Of a stretch of 35,627 nt of DNA, positions 10,701 to 18,290 are shown in pieces. Both the position numbers and the translations under genes were made by a program. The DNA is from an uncultured Prevotellaceae bacterium (GTDB lineage Bacteria > Bacteroidota > Bacteroidia > Bacteroidales > Bacteroidaceae), in NCBI GenBank assembly GCA_902785945.1, contig CADAAR010000034.1:1-35627 (forward strand), given 5' to 3'. A model generated the notes under the pieces. It was not told where the DNA came from, made no database searches, and saw only the letters and a list, made by a program, of their open reading frames with translations. Every line of letters starts with the position of its first letter. The stretch's first letter is position 1.

Positions 10701-13700
10701 GCAAGGACCAGAACGGTAAGCCCGATCCTAACAGAACGGCTTATATCTTCAAGACACAGCAGGTGGACGGTCTTGGTTTTGATTTCTGGGGAGGCGCTCA
10801 GCTAACTGTAGATAAGGAACAGACCTATTTCCTCGTAGAAGCGGAAACGATCAAGAGCACCAAGAAGACCACGACGAAGGTGGAACTCTGCATCGGTGCA
10901 GGCCTGGACATCAATATCGGCCGTGACTGGCTGAAAAAGAAGGGTAAGGCCGGTGCGAAGCTGAGTACCTATCTGCCACGCATCAGCGTTGCAGGTATGC
11001 GTATTGCCAACTGCGAACGCTGGAAGTCGCATTACACCCAGAACCAATATGAAGCCCCTGATAAGGGCCAGGGCTTAGGTGCCAACGAGTTCTTCGGTTG
11101 GAAGACAGAGTATAACATCAAGACCGATAACTTCTACTTCAGCTTAGGTCGTTGGTCGCTGTCGACAACAGGCAATAACAAGAGCTCTGCATACGTACCA
11201 AGAGGTAATCTGTCTGACGATGACTGGCTGTTAGCCCAGAACAATCACGGTCCGATGCCTGAGATGTACAACGTACAGGAGGTGCAGGGAAGCACTTCTA
11301 CCCAGGGTAAGCTCGGTCCGTTTGACTTCAACCTGCATGACTTTAAGTTCGACTATAATAAATCGTCTAAGGTCGTTACGCTGACCGTCGGCGGTGGCAT
11401 AAGCCTGATGGGTGGTGTGCTGAAAGCCGATGCGGATGTCAATCTGTTAGCGACGGCCAATATTGACAAACTGAGTTTTGCCTATAAGGACGTAAAGTTC
11501 GGAAGCGCTTCTTTTAAGAGTGGCTTCGGTGGTTGTACCATTGAGGGTACGCTGGCAGCAGCTACGGGTGATGACGAGGGTTACGAGGGCACGTTCAAGT
11601 TTGGTATGCCCGGTGACCTCTTCAAGATTGACCTGAAGGGTGCCTACAAGAAGCGTACCGATGGTGGCGATGTGGTTCCTTGGGGATACTTCGAGGGAGA
11701 GATTGGCGGTGCCGGTGTCCGTGTCGACCCCATTGTGCTGAAGGCTATTAAGGGCGGTTTCTATTTCAACTGTACGGCACAGAAGTCGTATAAGAAAGAT
11801 ACGTATGGTGGCATGTTCGGCATGAAGATCTGTACTTCGGGAGGTGAGAACCTCATCAATGCCGACATGGATTTGACAGTCGTCTGGGACAACGCCTCAA
11901 AGTCGCTGTCAAGCATCATCATGAACGGAAAGTTAGAGGCTGCCAAGGGGCTTGTGAAGAGCGAAGCTACACTGGCCTATAAGAATGAGAATCAGGTCAA
12001 AACCATAGAACTGGATATTTCGGTGAAGTCGTGTATCGACTCCAAAAATATCACTAGCATGAACAAGGCTTTCCAGAACTTCTCGGGTAAGGCATTCAGT
12101 GCTGGTAAGGCGATCAGTCAGGGACTGGGCGGTCTGACAAAAGACGAACAGGATTCACAATCGGAAGACAAGGCTTCGAAGCAGGGAAGTTCAAAGAAAT
12201 CGTCAGGAACCTTCAGTGCCGGCAAACTGAATATGACCTTGAACTTCAAGGTGACGATGAAGAAGAACCAGAAGACGAAGTGGCATCTGTATATCGGTGA
12301 GCCCGACTGGAACAAGCGTTGTTCGTTCACACTGATTGACTTTCAGGTAGGAAGCCGTGCTATTGGTAAATTCGGTGCTTGGGCATACCTGGCATGTAAC
12401 GGTTATGTCTGTCTTGGTAATGAGATGCCTAGTGGTGGCCTGCCTGACCCGCCACCTGCTATTCAGGAGTTCTTGTATGGTGGCTCTAAGTCGAAAGACG
12501 TAAATGGTAAGACGCAGAATAAGAAGAGCGAGATTCAGAAAGCCAAGGATAATACGCTGAAGGCACTGAGTGCTGAGGCCGATGGCGGCTTTATGTTCGG
12601 AGCTGGTTCGGAGGGAGACTTCGGTGTGAATGCCGGTATCGTCTATGCCATGGGTATGTACTGTGTGGGCTTCGATGTGCTGCTGAAGCATTTCGCCAAC
12701 GGTGCGAAGTGTCAGGGTGGCGGTAAAATGGGCTATCACGACTTCTACGGCTTAGGACAGGTCTATGGTATGTTGAAGGGTGAGATGGGTGTCCAACTGA
12801 ACCTGTGGTTCTGGAAGGGTCGTTGTTCACTGATCGATGTGGGTCTCGGTGCTCTGGTACAGGGTGGTATGCCGAACCCGACATGGATCTATGGAAAGGT
12901 GAAGGCGAAGTGCAAGTTGCTTGGCGGACTCTTCAAGTTCAATAAGAGTGTGGAGTTCAAGGCTGGTAAGGTCTGTATGCCTGACTATGGCGATCCGTTG
13001 GATAACATCGAGATGTTCTCGAATGTGGAACCTGGTGTGAAGAACAATGCCACGGAGGGTTATAAGAAGGTGGTATCGCCTGATTTGCGGCCGATCTTCA
13101 CGACGAACTACGCTATGAACCATGAGGTGCGTCTCGTTGACGAGAATATGGCTCAGAGTGGTGATGGTGCTTCTTATAGTGAACGTATTTACAAGTTCAC
13201 CATCAAGAACTGTGAGATTATTGCAACGGGTGGTGGTGACAAGAGTCAGCTGAACCTGGGCTATGAGACGACTGATCAGGAGAACTTCCAGATTAACAAT
13301 GTGCCGTTTAAGGCCAACAATACCTATTATATCCACCTCACAGGTAAGGCATGGGAGAGGATTAATGGCAAATGGGGCAACCCGAAGATTGACGGTTCGA
13401 CGAAGAAGGAGAAGTTAGACGAGGTGAAGTATTACTTCAAGACTGGCCAGCGCGCCGACGATATCATCAGCAATATTGTTATGACGAACTGTGGAACCGG
13501 TGAGCTGAAGGCAGCCCGCAAAGCAGAGTTCGCACGTCCGCAGTTGTGGTTGAACTGTCAGCGTGATGATCTGGCGGGCAGTGGTGTCAACATGAACAAC
13601 AAGGGTTACGAGTTCCGTTGGGTACTCTATGTGAATGGTAAGATTGAGGAGTGGAAGGACAACGAGGTCTACCGCCGTGCCAACTGTGAGTGCTGGCGTC

Positions 13701-15244
13701 CTGCGGAGATGTTCTGGAAGGTCTATGGCAATGACAACTATCGTATCAGTCTGATACGTTTCAAGAGAGGAATGGCCGAGAGTGAACTGTGGCGTAAGGT
13801 ACAGTCGCAGAAACAGACCAAGAATATCAAGAGTAAGAAGGAGAGCACCAGTAATATGAACAGTGCTTCAGGTAGTTCATATAAGAAGACGTCGGGCTCT
13901 TACTTCGGTGCTACCAGCGATCCGATAGGTGAGATGAACAACTTCTTCGCTAATGAGGAAAAGGAGGTAAAGGCCGACAATCACGACGAGACGTACAATA
14001 AGATGACGACGAGTTTGGCCAATAGTACCGCTCTGGAGATGTGGAGCGCATCGTGCAGCGGAAAGAACCTGTCGGGTCTGTCGTTCAGCTACAACGGCCG
14101 TAGCGACCTCGATGATATTTACGAGTGCGAGCGTGTGTTTATGACGGTGAAGGATGTGGACATTCCTACGAAACCTGCGTTCAGTGGCCGTTCGCCTCAG
14201 GTGTCTGACTGGAATATGCTGAGCTGGTCGTATTACAAGAAAGATCCGTATATTGCTATGGCTTATCTTACTAAGTTCATGTTCCTTGGTGGCAAGACCA
14301 TAAAGTCGTATGCCTATAGTGACAAGACAGATAATGCCCAGAGAGGATTGAACCTAACGTTGATGTACCCGGAGGTCCGCGGTTATCAGGATGGTCATAT
14401 TGACGGTCTCTTTGAGTATAGCAACATAAAGTCAGCGGCAACGTCATATTATTTCTCACGGTTATACGATGAAAAGATGCCTGGTGTGCTTCACAACGGC
14501 CTTGGCTACGGCTATCAGTGGGGTTACGACGATTCATCTATCAGGTATTCGTATGATAAGTTTGAGTTGTCGCCAGCTGAGAAGCGCAACAAGAAGATAG
14601 AAAACACCTATATCCATCAGATCTTCCTGCGTGCCAGCTTGTCGGATGCCTACGGTATGCGTGATTTGACTAAACATATTAACGCATGTGCAAGTCAGAT
14701 GTATAATACTGGTATTGCATATAAGAACTTCCGTAATAGTAAGGATGGCTGGGTGAAGCATAAGGTTCCTAAGGAGAAGGAGGTAATCAAGGCCATCAAG
14801 GAGGACCTGACAGAAGTGAATGATAATACTGTACACGATTGGACCATGAATGGCGGCGGTGGCGGTTATAAAGCCCATTTTGATTACGGTGGTCCAGCAG
14901 ACCAACCCTTCAATACTTTCAATTATCAGATGGGTACACAGTCACATTTCATCTGGCAGTTGTGTGAGTCGGCACTGATACAGGGTATCTCGAACTACAA
15001 TGTGCCGAACTATCCCAATGACAATATGCGTCACCAGTTGCAATGGACGGTATGGAACGACATGAAGAACTGGACATTTGATCCGACTGCGTATCTGAAG
15101 TCTATTCGCAGTGTCACCTATGAACTTTGGTTGGCTGACTACTATGACTTTGTACGTCGTAGGTTCAGGATGACGAATAACAGTGGTAACGTCCGTACTG
15201 TCAAGGTGAATTATCCGTTCAGTAAGTTGCAATCCGTCTATTAA
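7706..15244 (+). CDS. Giant exported protein, probable TANFOR-domain N-terminus
   Basis: This is an uninterrupted 2512-residue protein. A signal peptide (residues 1-29, ending VAAQ) is followed at about 30-200 by a domain that resembles the TANFOR domain of Tannerella and its relatives (VMPVQRILPPQVMLYINNPGN, VAPGQVRQLTMVELKNMF, GLLPEGQYEACLTAYKW). This assignment is from memory. At about 325-370 there is a Lys/Asp/Pro/Gly-rich spacer (PKDQDKKDPGDSG). The middle (about 500-1900) is rich in beta strands and Gly, with phrases such as GSIGGWGISMNELKLDV and GGISLMGGVLKADADVNLLA. Low-complexity Ser/Lys spacers lie near 1485-1500 and 2045-2065. The C-terminal third contains Trp- and Tyr-rich segments. 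No transmembrane helix, enzyme motif or T9SS sorting domain is visible. It is the centre of the operon and probably forms a very large surface or periplasmic structure; its precise role is unknown. Confidence 0.8.
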   Translation: MNRVKRILSALVILFTIHYSLFISSVAAQEVTVNVMPVQRILPPQVMLYINNPGNYFNVQLINNSQVTQNVYIAMRVEQILPSTGLHVIVPAKRQPQTPFTVAPGQVRQLTMVELKNMFNHVVKSEVQTTPGLFDSYTDGTFGLLPEGQYEACLTAYKWDPALANPVPVSNPMTGKCQFTVCYKAQAPQFILPMAIGKGLNDLNVAKLSRQNPQLTWREPVLACNPKAQRYTYDIKIVEMMPGQQPDDAMDFNPAVYLQRGIMTPVATIPKVALDRMKKDKTYLAQVTARTSGSAARMLNYTLIENEGKSPYRMFRVVDSEFETPKKKDDGKPKDQDKKDPGDSGNPEVPVDTGGAGGDGEDTGGEKESTILYKFRVPTLKEPTFEEGMARKSFVGEDIDVEWRRPQFIDGKGARQDTVKFSYTVELFQTKIDVDKEEAFKGKAIYSKTFKNDDDDCTIPWTDLSSKTIRAGDYLILRVTAKSTNEKSIEFVDGKNIVDFAIAEHLAKSYFQCSDRVEITNTTPTTASDSQLKGKTVGIGQYQLTLDEIKKVSGRDYYEGKGHVEWRPMGFKVMVAVKFDSLKINSDNIVYGGRAVTYQSEAEKQESNSEVVDKLFSDWGIDNLIGDTGIPYSAEIQQKATDEVKNIAEKLNVSKYYQYVKKGKAVWNQFLKGEISDLHLPVALPKDVNPTPADVQIVSMKFSPTHATMDVLGEFALPNSKYYENDILLLGAPRLCISPEDLLPESGTLALLGNFTLNDPESSFDFTFKAPTNVLEPTNGCFVSWHDNKFEVFDIDVDMKIPGLVKVDNSGNRTTEHPILNFQTNIANGWDDWFAKVKMDNFEAEDLQDWTFVPGGTMVYDHSKYRNADGMKLPVGYDKTKIGLRASDLDAAWQGMYIEKMGIVFPKMLKITDEGKNWNGRLKLQGNEMFFDASGCSLQFGASKIFDIKTGSIGGWGISMNELKLDVLQNAFQKAYFNGEIKTPLEGQIGYTCNIYAQGKDQNGKPDPNRTAYIFKTQQVDGLGFDFWGGAQLTVDKEQTYFLVEAETIKSTKKTTTKVELCIGAGLDINIGRDWLKKKGKAGAKLSTYLPRISVAGMRIANCERWKSHYTQNQYEAPDKGQGLGANEFFGWKTEYNIKTDNFYFSLGRWSLSTTGNNKSSAYVPRGNLSDDDWLLAQNNHGPMPEMYNVQEVQGSTSTQGKLGPFDFNLHDFKFDYNKSSKVVTLTVGGGISLMGGVLKADADVNLLATANIDKLSFAYKDVKFGSASFKSGFGGCTIEGTLAAATGDDEGYEGTFKFGMPGDLFKIDLKGAYKKRTDGGDVVPWGYFEGEIGGAGVRVDPIVLKAIKGGFYFNCTAQKSYKKDTYGGMFGMKICTSGGENLINADMDLTVVWDNASKSLSSIIMNGKLEAAKGLVKSEATLAYKNENQVKTIELDISVKSCIDSKNITSMNKAFQNFSGKAFSAGKAISQGLGGLTKDEQDSQSEDKASKQGSSKKSSGTFSAGKLNMTLNFKVTMKKNQKTKWHLYIGEPDWNKRCSFTLIDFQVGSRAIGKFGAWAYLACNGYVCLGNEMPSGGLPDPPPAIQEFLYGGSKSKDVNGKTQNKKSEIQKAKDNTLKALSAEADGGFMFGAGSEGDFGVNAGIVYAMGMYCVGFDVLLKHFANGAKCQGGGKMGYHDFYGLGQVYGMLKGEMGVQLNLWFWKGRCSLIDVGLGALVQGGMPNPTWIYGKVKAKCKLLGGLFKFNKSVEFKAGKVCMPDYGDPLDNIEMFSNVEPGVKNNATEGYKKVVSPDLRPIFTTNYAMNHEVRLVDENMAQSGDGASYSERIYKFTIKNCEIIATGGGDKSQLNLGYETTDQENFQINNVPFKANNTYYIHLTGKAWERINGKWGNPKIDGSTKKEKLDEVKYYFKTGQRADDIISNIVMTNCGTGELKAARKAEFARPQLWLNCQRDDLAGSGVNMNNKGYEFRWVLYVNGKIEEWKDNEVYRRANCECWRPAEMFWKVYGNDNYRISLIRFKRGMAESELWRKVQSQKQTKNIKSKKESTSNMNSASGSSYKKTSGSYFGATSDPIGEMNNFFANEEKEVKADNHDETYNKMTTSLANSTALEMWSASCSGKNLSGLSFSYNGRSDLDDIYECERVFMTVKDVDIPTKPAFSGRSPQVSDWNMLSWSYYKKDPYIAMAYLTKFMFLGGKTIKSYAYSDKTDNAQRGLNLTLMYPEVRGYQDGHIDGLFEYSNIKSAATSYYFSRLYDEKMPGVLHNGLGYGYQWGYDDSSIRYSYDKFELSPAEKRNKKIENTYIHQIFLRASLSDAYGMRDLTKHINACASQMYNTGIAYKNFRNSKDGWVKHKVPKEKEVIKAIKEDLTEVNDNTVHDWTMNGGGGGYKAHFDYGGPADQPFNTFNYQMGTQSHFIWQLCESALIQGISNYNVPNYPNDNMRHQLQWTVWNDMKNWTFDPTAYLKSIRSVTYELWLADYYDFVRRRFRMTNNSGNVRTVKVNYPFSKLQSVY
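7747..7774 (+). repeat. Heptamer tandem repeat in signal-peptide coding region, second copy
   Basis: The units are GTTCACC, ATTCACT, ATTCACT and ATTCATT. The flanks also match those of the 5960 gene: about 85 bases from AGAGTAAAGAG to GCGCAGGA are nearly identical. The whole signal-peptide segment therefore looks copied from one gene to the other. Confidence 0.9.
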
Positions 15245-15258
15245 GAAGAAGTAAGAAT

Positions 15259-17559
15259 ATGAGAAAGAAAACAATGATATGGAGTTTGGTGGCCTTGAGT
15301 GTGGCCATGATGAGTACGCATGCCCAGGTGGTGAAAACCACTCAGGATGGTAAGAACTCGAAGACAAAGGAAGTGGTTGATTCGACGATGTATGAGCGTG
15401 ATGGAACGTTGCCCGACACCCTCGGTTTCGACAGGCTGGCTCAGCGTCCGCAAATCGTGCATGATAGCGACTCAGTACAGATGGCAGAAGAGGCGGCGTA
15501 TCAGATCTTGCTGTTGACTCGTTCTTATGAAGACCGCATTGTGCTGCGTTGGGCGCCCAGTGAGTATGTGCCGTTCCGTTTCCTGCGTGATGCAGGCTAC
15601 ATGGTGTGTCGCAGTTGGATAGAACCGAAAAAAGGTTTGCGCAACGATACGTTATCCATTGTGAAGCCTTGGACTCAGGAGCAGTTTAAGGCGAAGTTCG
15701 CTGAGAATGACTCCCTGGCAGCAATGGCAATGGAACTGTTATATACTAAGACGGTGACGTTGGACCAGACTGAGGCTGCCCCAGGTTCGATGAAGAGTAT
15801 CGTAGAGGTCTATGAACAACAGCAGGAAGTGGCGGGTTTTGCCATGTATATTGCTGAGGTGCGTCCTGACTTGGCTGAAGCAATGGGTCTGATGTACACT
15901 GATCGTGAGGCAAAGAAGGGTGTGCAGTATATCTACACGGTGGCACCGAACCTACCCGACAGTGTGCTCGACTGTGCCTGGGGAACTTCCAACATCGTGA
16001 CGTTGGAAAAGTACAAAGGATCGAAATTGGATATTGTTCTTACCGATTCCGTGGCTCCTGCCACGCAGGTGTTTCTTTATTGGCCCCGTGAGAATTACTC
16101 CTCTTACGACATCGAACGTCGTGACGCTTCTGCCGGTGGTGAGTGGAAGAAACTGAATAATAAACCCTACATCTCGTTTGTCAGTGACTTCATGGAGGAG
16201 GATGCAGATAACTTCTATCAGGACAATCCTGGTAAGATTGGCACGTATGAGTACCGTATCTATGCTTATGACTCCTTCGGTGACCGCATCGGTCCGTCGG
16301 AGACCCATGTTGTGGAACTGCCTGATCTGGTTCCCCCTATGGCACCTGACATCATGCAGTTTAAAATCAACTATATCTCAGATAAGAAAACGGAAGCAAC
16401 TATCGTTTTCCATAAGGACAGCATAGAGGCAGACCTCTTGGGTTATATTCCGATGTACCGCAATGACCTGCGTGACACGACGGCAGTATGGCGACAGATG
16501 ACGGATAAGATTATCTCCCCCCGCGATACGACGATTACCATTGATGTCAGCGGACTGGCTGCAGGACATGTGGCCTTGGCGGCCTATGATAAGGCAGGTA
16601 ATCACTCCTTGTCGGTAGAGCAGTTACTGAACATCGATGACGTCACACCTCCATCGGCCCCGACAAATCTGCGTGCCAACGTGGCGCCTGATGGTCTGTT
16701 GGTGCTTCGATGGACGGCACCCCCTGAGTTGGATGTGGCTTATTATGAGGTGTACACCGCCAACGATCCTACCCATGTGTTCCAGAACCAGACCAATCCA
16801 GAACAGTGGGATACAGTCTATGTTGACTCATTGGCACAAGGTCTCAATCAGCGTTATATCTATTATAAGGTAAAGGCTGTTGATGGTTCGGGTAACTCGT
16901 CTGAATTTTCTGAGATGTTGCCGGTATTGCGTCCCAATTATATTCCACCGATGACATGTCGCGCGGACTCTGTTTGGGTGACTGATAATAAGATTAATAT
17001 CTGGTGGATACAGTCGAATGAGGAGGATCTGGCCTATCACCGTCTGTTCCGTAAGCAGGAAGGTGATGACGTGTGGACATTGATGGGTGTCTATAACGCC
17101 GATTCCCTCCGCAATACGAATGATCGTATTCGCTTTACCGATTCACCGAAGCCCCATATGAGAAAACGCTATATCTATGCAGTGGAAACCACGAACCTGA
17201 GTGGTGTAACATCGGGTTTGAGTCAGACGCAGTCACTGCTATTCACGGGTCCACGCATCGTGAACATTCCGCTGAAGGTGTTAGGCGACTACCGTAAAGA
17301 TAAGAAAGAGACGTGTTTGGTATGGGAGACAGAAAAGGTGCCTGACTATGGACCTTGGTATTACTGTGTCTACCGTAAGGGCGCTGACGATAAGGACTTC
17401 AAGTTCCTGCTGGCAGTGAAGAGTGATGAGCATCAGTTTACGGATTATCTGCTGCAACCTGGTCAGGAAGCAGAATACTATATGATGATACAATATGATG
17501 ATGGTCGTCGCTCTCAGCGGTCAAACGTTGTGAAAGTGAAAGCTCCGGCAGAAAAATAA
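15259..17559 (+). CDS. Multi-domain fibronectin type III protein, exported
   Basis: The protein has 766 residues, with a signal peptide MRKKTMIWSLVALSVAMMSTHAQ. From about residue 75 it consists of FN3-like domains. Clear units are at about 265-370 (FLYWPRENYSSYDIERRD), 371-460, 462-555 (TPPSAPTNLRANVAPDGLLVLRW and YYKVKAVDGSGNSSEFSE), 564-660 (NKINIWWIQSNEEDLAYHRLF) and 665-760 (CLVWETEKV, YYCVYRKGADD). An N-terminal unit around 80-250 (IVLRWAPSEYVPFRFLRDAGY) is more diverged. No lipobox, T9SS sorting domain or enzyme motif is seen. FN3 chains usually serve as extended binding or spacer modules. It starts 14 bases after the giant gene and probably works with it at the cell surface. The domain call is firm; the role is inferred. 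Confidence 0.85.
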   Translation: MRKKTMIWSLVALSVAMMSTHAQVVKTTQDGKNSKTKEVVDSTMYERDGTLPDTLGFDRLAQRPQIVHDSDSVQMAEEAAYQILLLTRSYEDRIVLRWAPSEYVPFRFLRDAGYMVCRSWIEPKKGLRNDTLSIVKPWTQEQFKAKFAENDSLAAMAMELLYTKTVTLDQTEAAPGSMKSIVEVYEQQQEVAGFAMYIAEVRPDLAEAMGLMYTDREAKKGVQYIYTVAPNLPDSVLDCAWGTSNIVTLEKYKGSKLDIVLTDSVAPATQVFLYWPRENYSSYDIERRDASAGGEWKKLNNKPYISFVSDFMEEDADNFYQDNPGKIGTYEYRIYAYDSFGDRIGPSETHVVELPDLVPPMAPDIMQFKINYISDKKTEATIVFHKDSIEADLLGYIPMYRNDLRDTTAVWRQMTDKIISPRDTTITIDVSGLAAGHVALAAYDKAGNHSLSVEQLLNIDDVTPPSAPTNLRANVAPDGLLVLRWTAPPELDVAYYEVYTANDPTHVFQNQTNPEQWDTVYVDSLAQGLNQRYIYYKVKAVDGSGNSSEFSEMLPVLRPNYIPPMTCRADSVWVTDNKINIWWIQSNEEDLAYHRLFRKQEGDDVWTLMGVYNADSLRNTNDRIRFTDSPKPHMRKRYIYAVETTNLSGVTSGLSQTQSLLFTGPRIVNIPLKVLGDYRKDKKETCLVWETEKVPDYGPWYYCVYRKGADDKDFKFLLAVKSDEHQFTDYLLQPGQEAEYYMMIQYDDGRRSQRSNVVKVKAPAEK

Positions 17560-17582
17560 TCAAAGATAATAGTTGAAGAGTT

Positions 17583-18278
17583 ATGAGATACTTGAAAACA
17601 ATATTTGGCATGTTGGCTGTGGTCATAGGACTCTCTGGCTGCGGTAAACCGTTTGAGGTTGAAGAGTTGCCTGAGGAGCAGTTGGCAGAACTGACTATGG
17701 GAAGGCATACTATCGATTTGATGGTCGGCGACACGTTTCAGGTGCCAACAAAGGTGACGCCCGATTCTCTGGCCGGACGTGGGATTTACTGGGAGTCGGC
17801 GGATACCACGATTGTCCGCATCAGTGAGGGTAAGGTCGTTGCTTTGGCTCCTGGTGAAACGTCTGTCAAGGCTATCGCCATGGCCGGTGAGAAATCTGAT
17901 ACGTGTCATGTACGAGTCTTGCCGCTGTGGGTCATTGATCCGTATGTGTTCAGGTATGACATGGTGGTTTATGCCGATGTCAAGGTAAACAATCAGAATG
18001 CTCACGATAATATGGTTGTTGGAGTCTTTGGTCAGGATGAAGACGGACTATCGCAATTGAAAGGCTTGGGTAACCTGCGTCGTTCTGCCGACGGTTTGAC
18101 ATATATGCAGTTACGTATCTATAGCAATAATGACAATGGTGAGCCTTTGTCTGTGAAATGCTACGACCGTTCACAGGCTCTTCTCATGGAAAGCAATGAC
18201 CGTCTTACATTTGAGAACAATAGTACTTTGGGCACTTTGTCCAGTTTGTATAGCATCGTGTTTGAAGAAAAGAAATAA
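17583..18278 (+). CDS. Ig-like (BIG2) lipoprotein
   Basis: This is a 231-residue protein with a lipoprotein signal (GLSGC, Cys about 21) followed by an acidic stretch (EVEELPEEQ) like the surface-export signals of Bacteroidetes lipoproteins. Residues about 40-115 form one BIG2 domain (IDLMVGDTFQVPTKVTP, IVRISEGKVVALAPGETSVKAIA). The C-terminal half (VVGVFGQDEDGLSQLKGLG, LRIYSNNDNGEPLSVKCYD, LTFENNSTLGTLSSLYSIVF) is similar in pattern to the region before the sorting domain of the first gene of the operon. It thus looks like a short, lipid-anchored relative of the Ig protein. It lies 23 bases after the FN3 gene and 12 bases before the next ATG. It may be an anchor or assembly factor. Confidence 0.85.
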   Translation: MRYLKTIFGMLAVVIGLSGCGKPFEVEELPEEQLAELTMGRHTIDLMVGDTFQVPTKVTPDSLAGRGIYWESADTTIVRISEGKVVALAPGETSVKAIAMAGEKSDTCHVRVLPLWVIDPYVFRYDMVVYADVKVNNQNAHDNMVVGVFGQDEDGLSQLKGLGNLRRSADGLTYMQLRIYSNNDNGEPLSVKCYDRSQALLMESNDRLTFENNSTLGTLSSLYSIVFEEKK

Positions 18279-18290
18279 GTGAAGAGTGAT

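Noticed and set aside
8810-13336. Several open minus-strand frames of 80-195 codons opposite the giant gene
   Set aside because: They lie fully inside a coding frame with good composition, lack signal or domain features, and have no promoter match. They are shadows of the giant gene.
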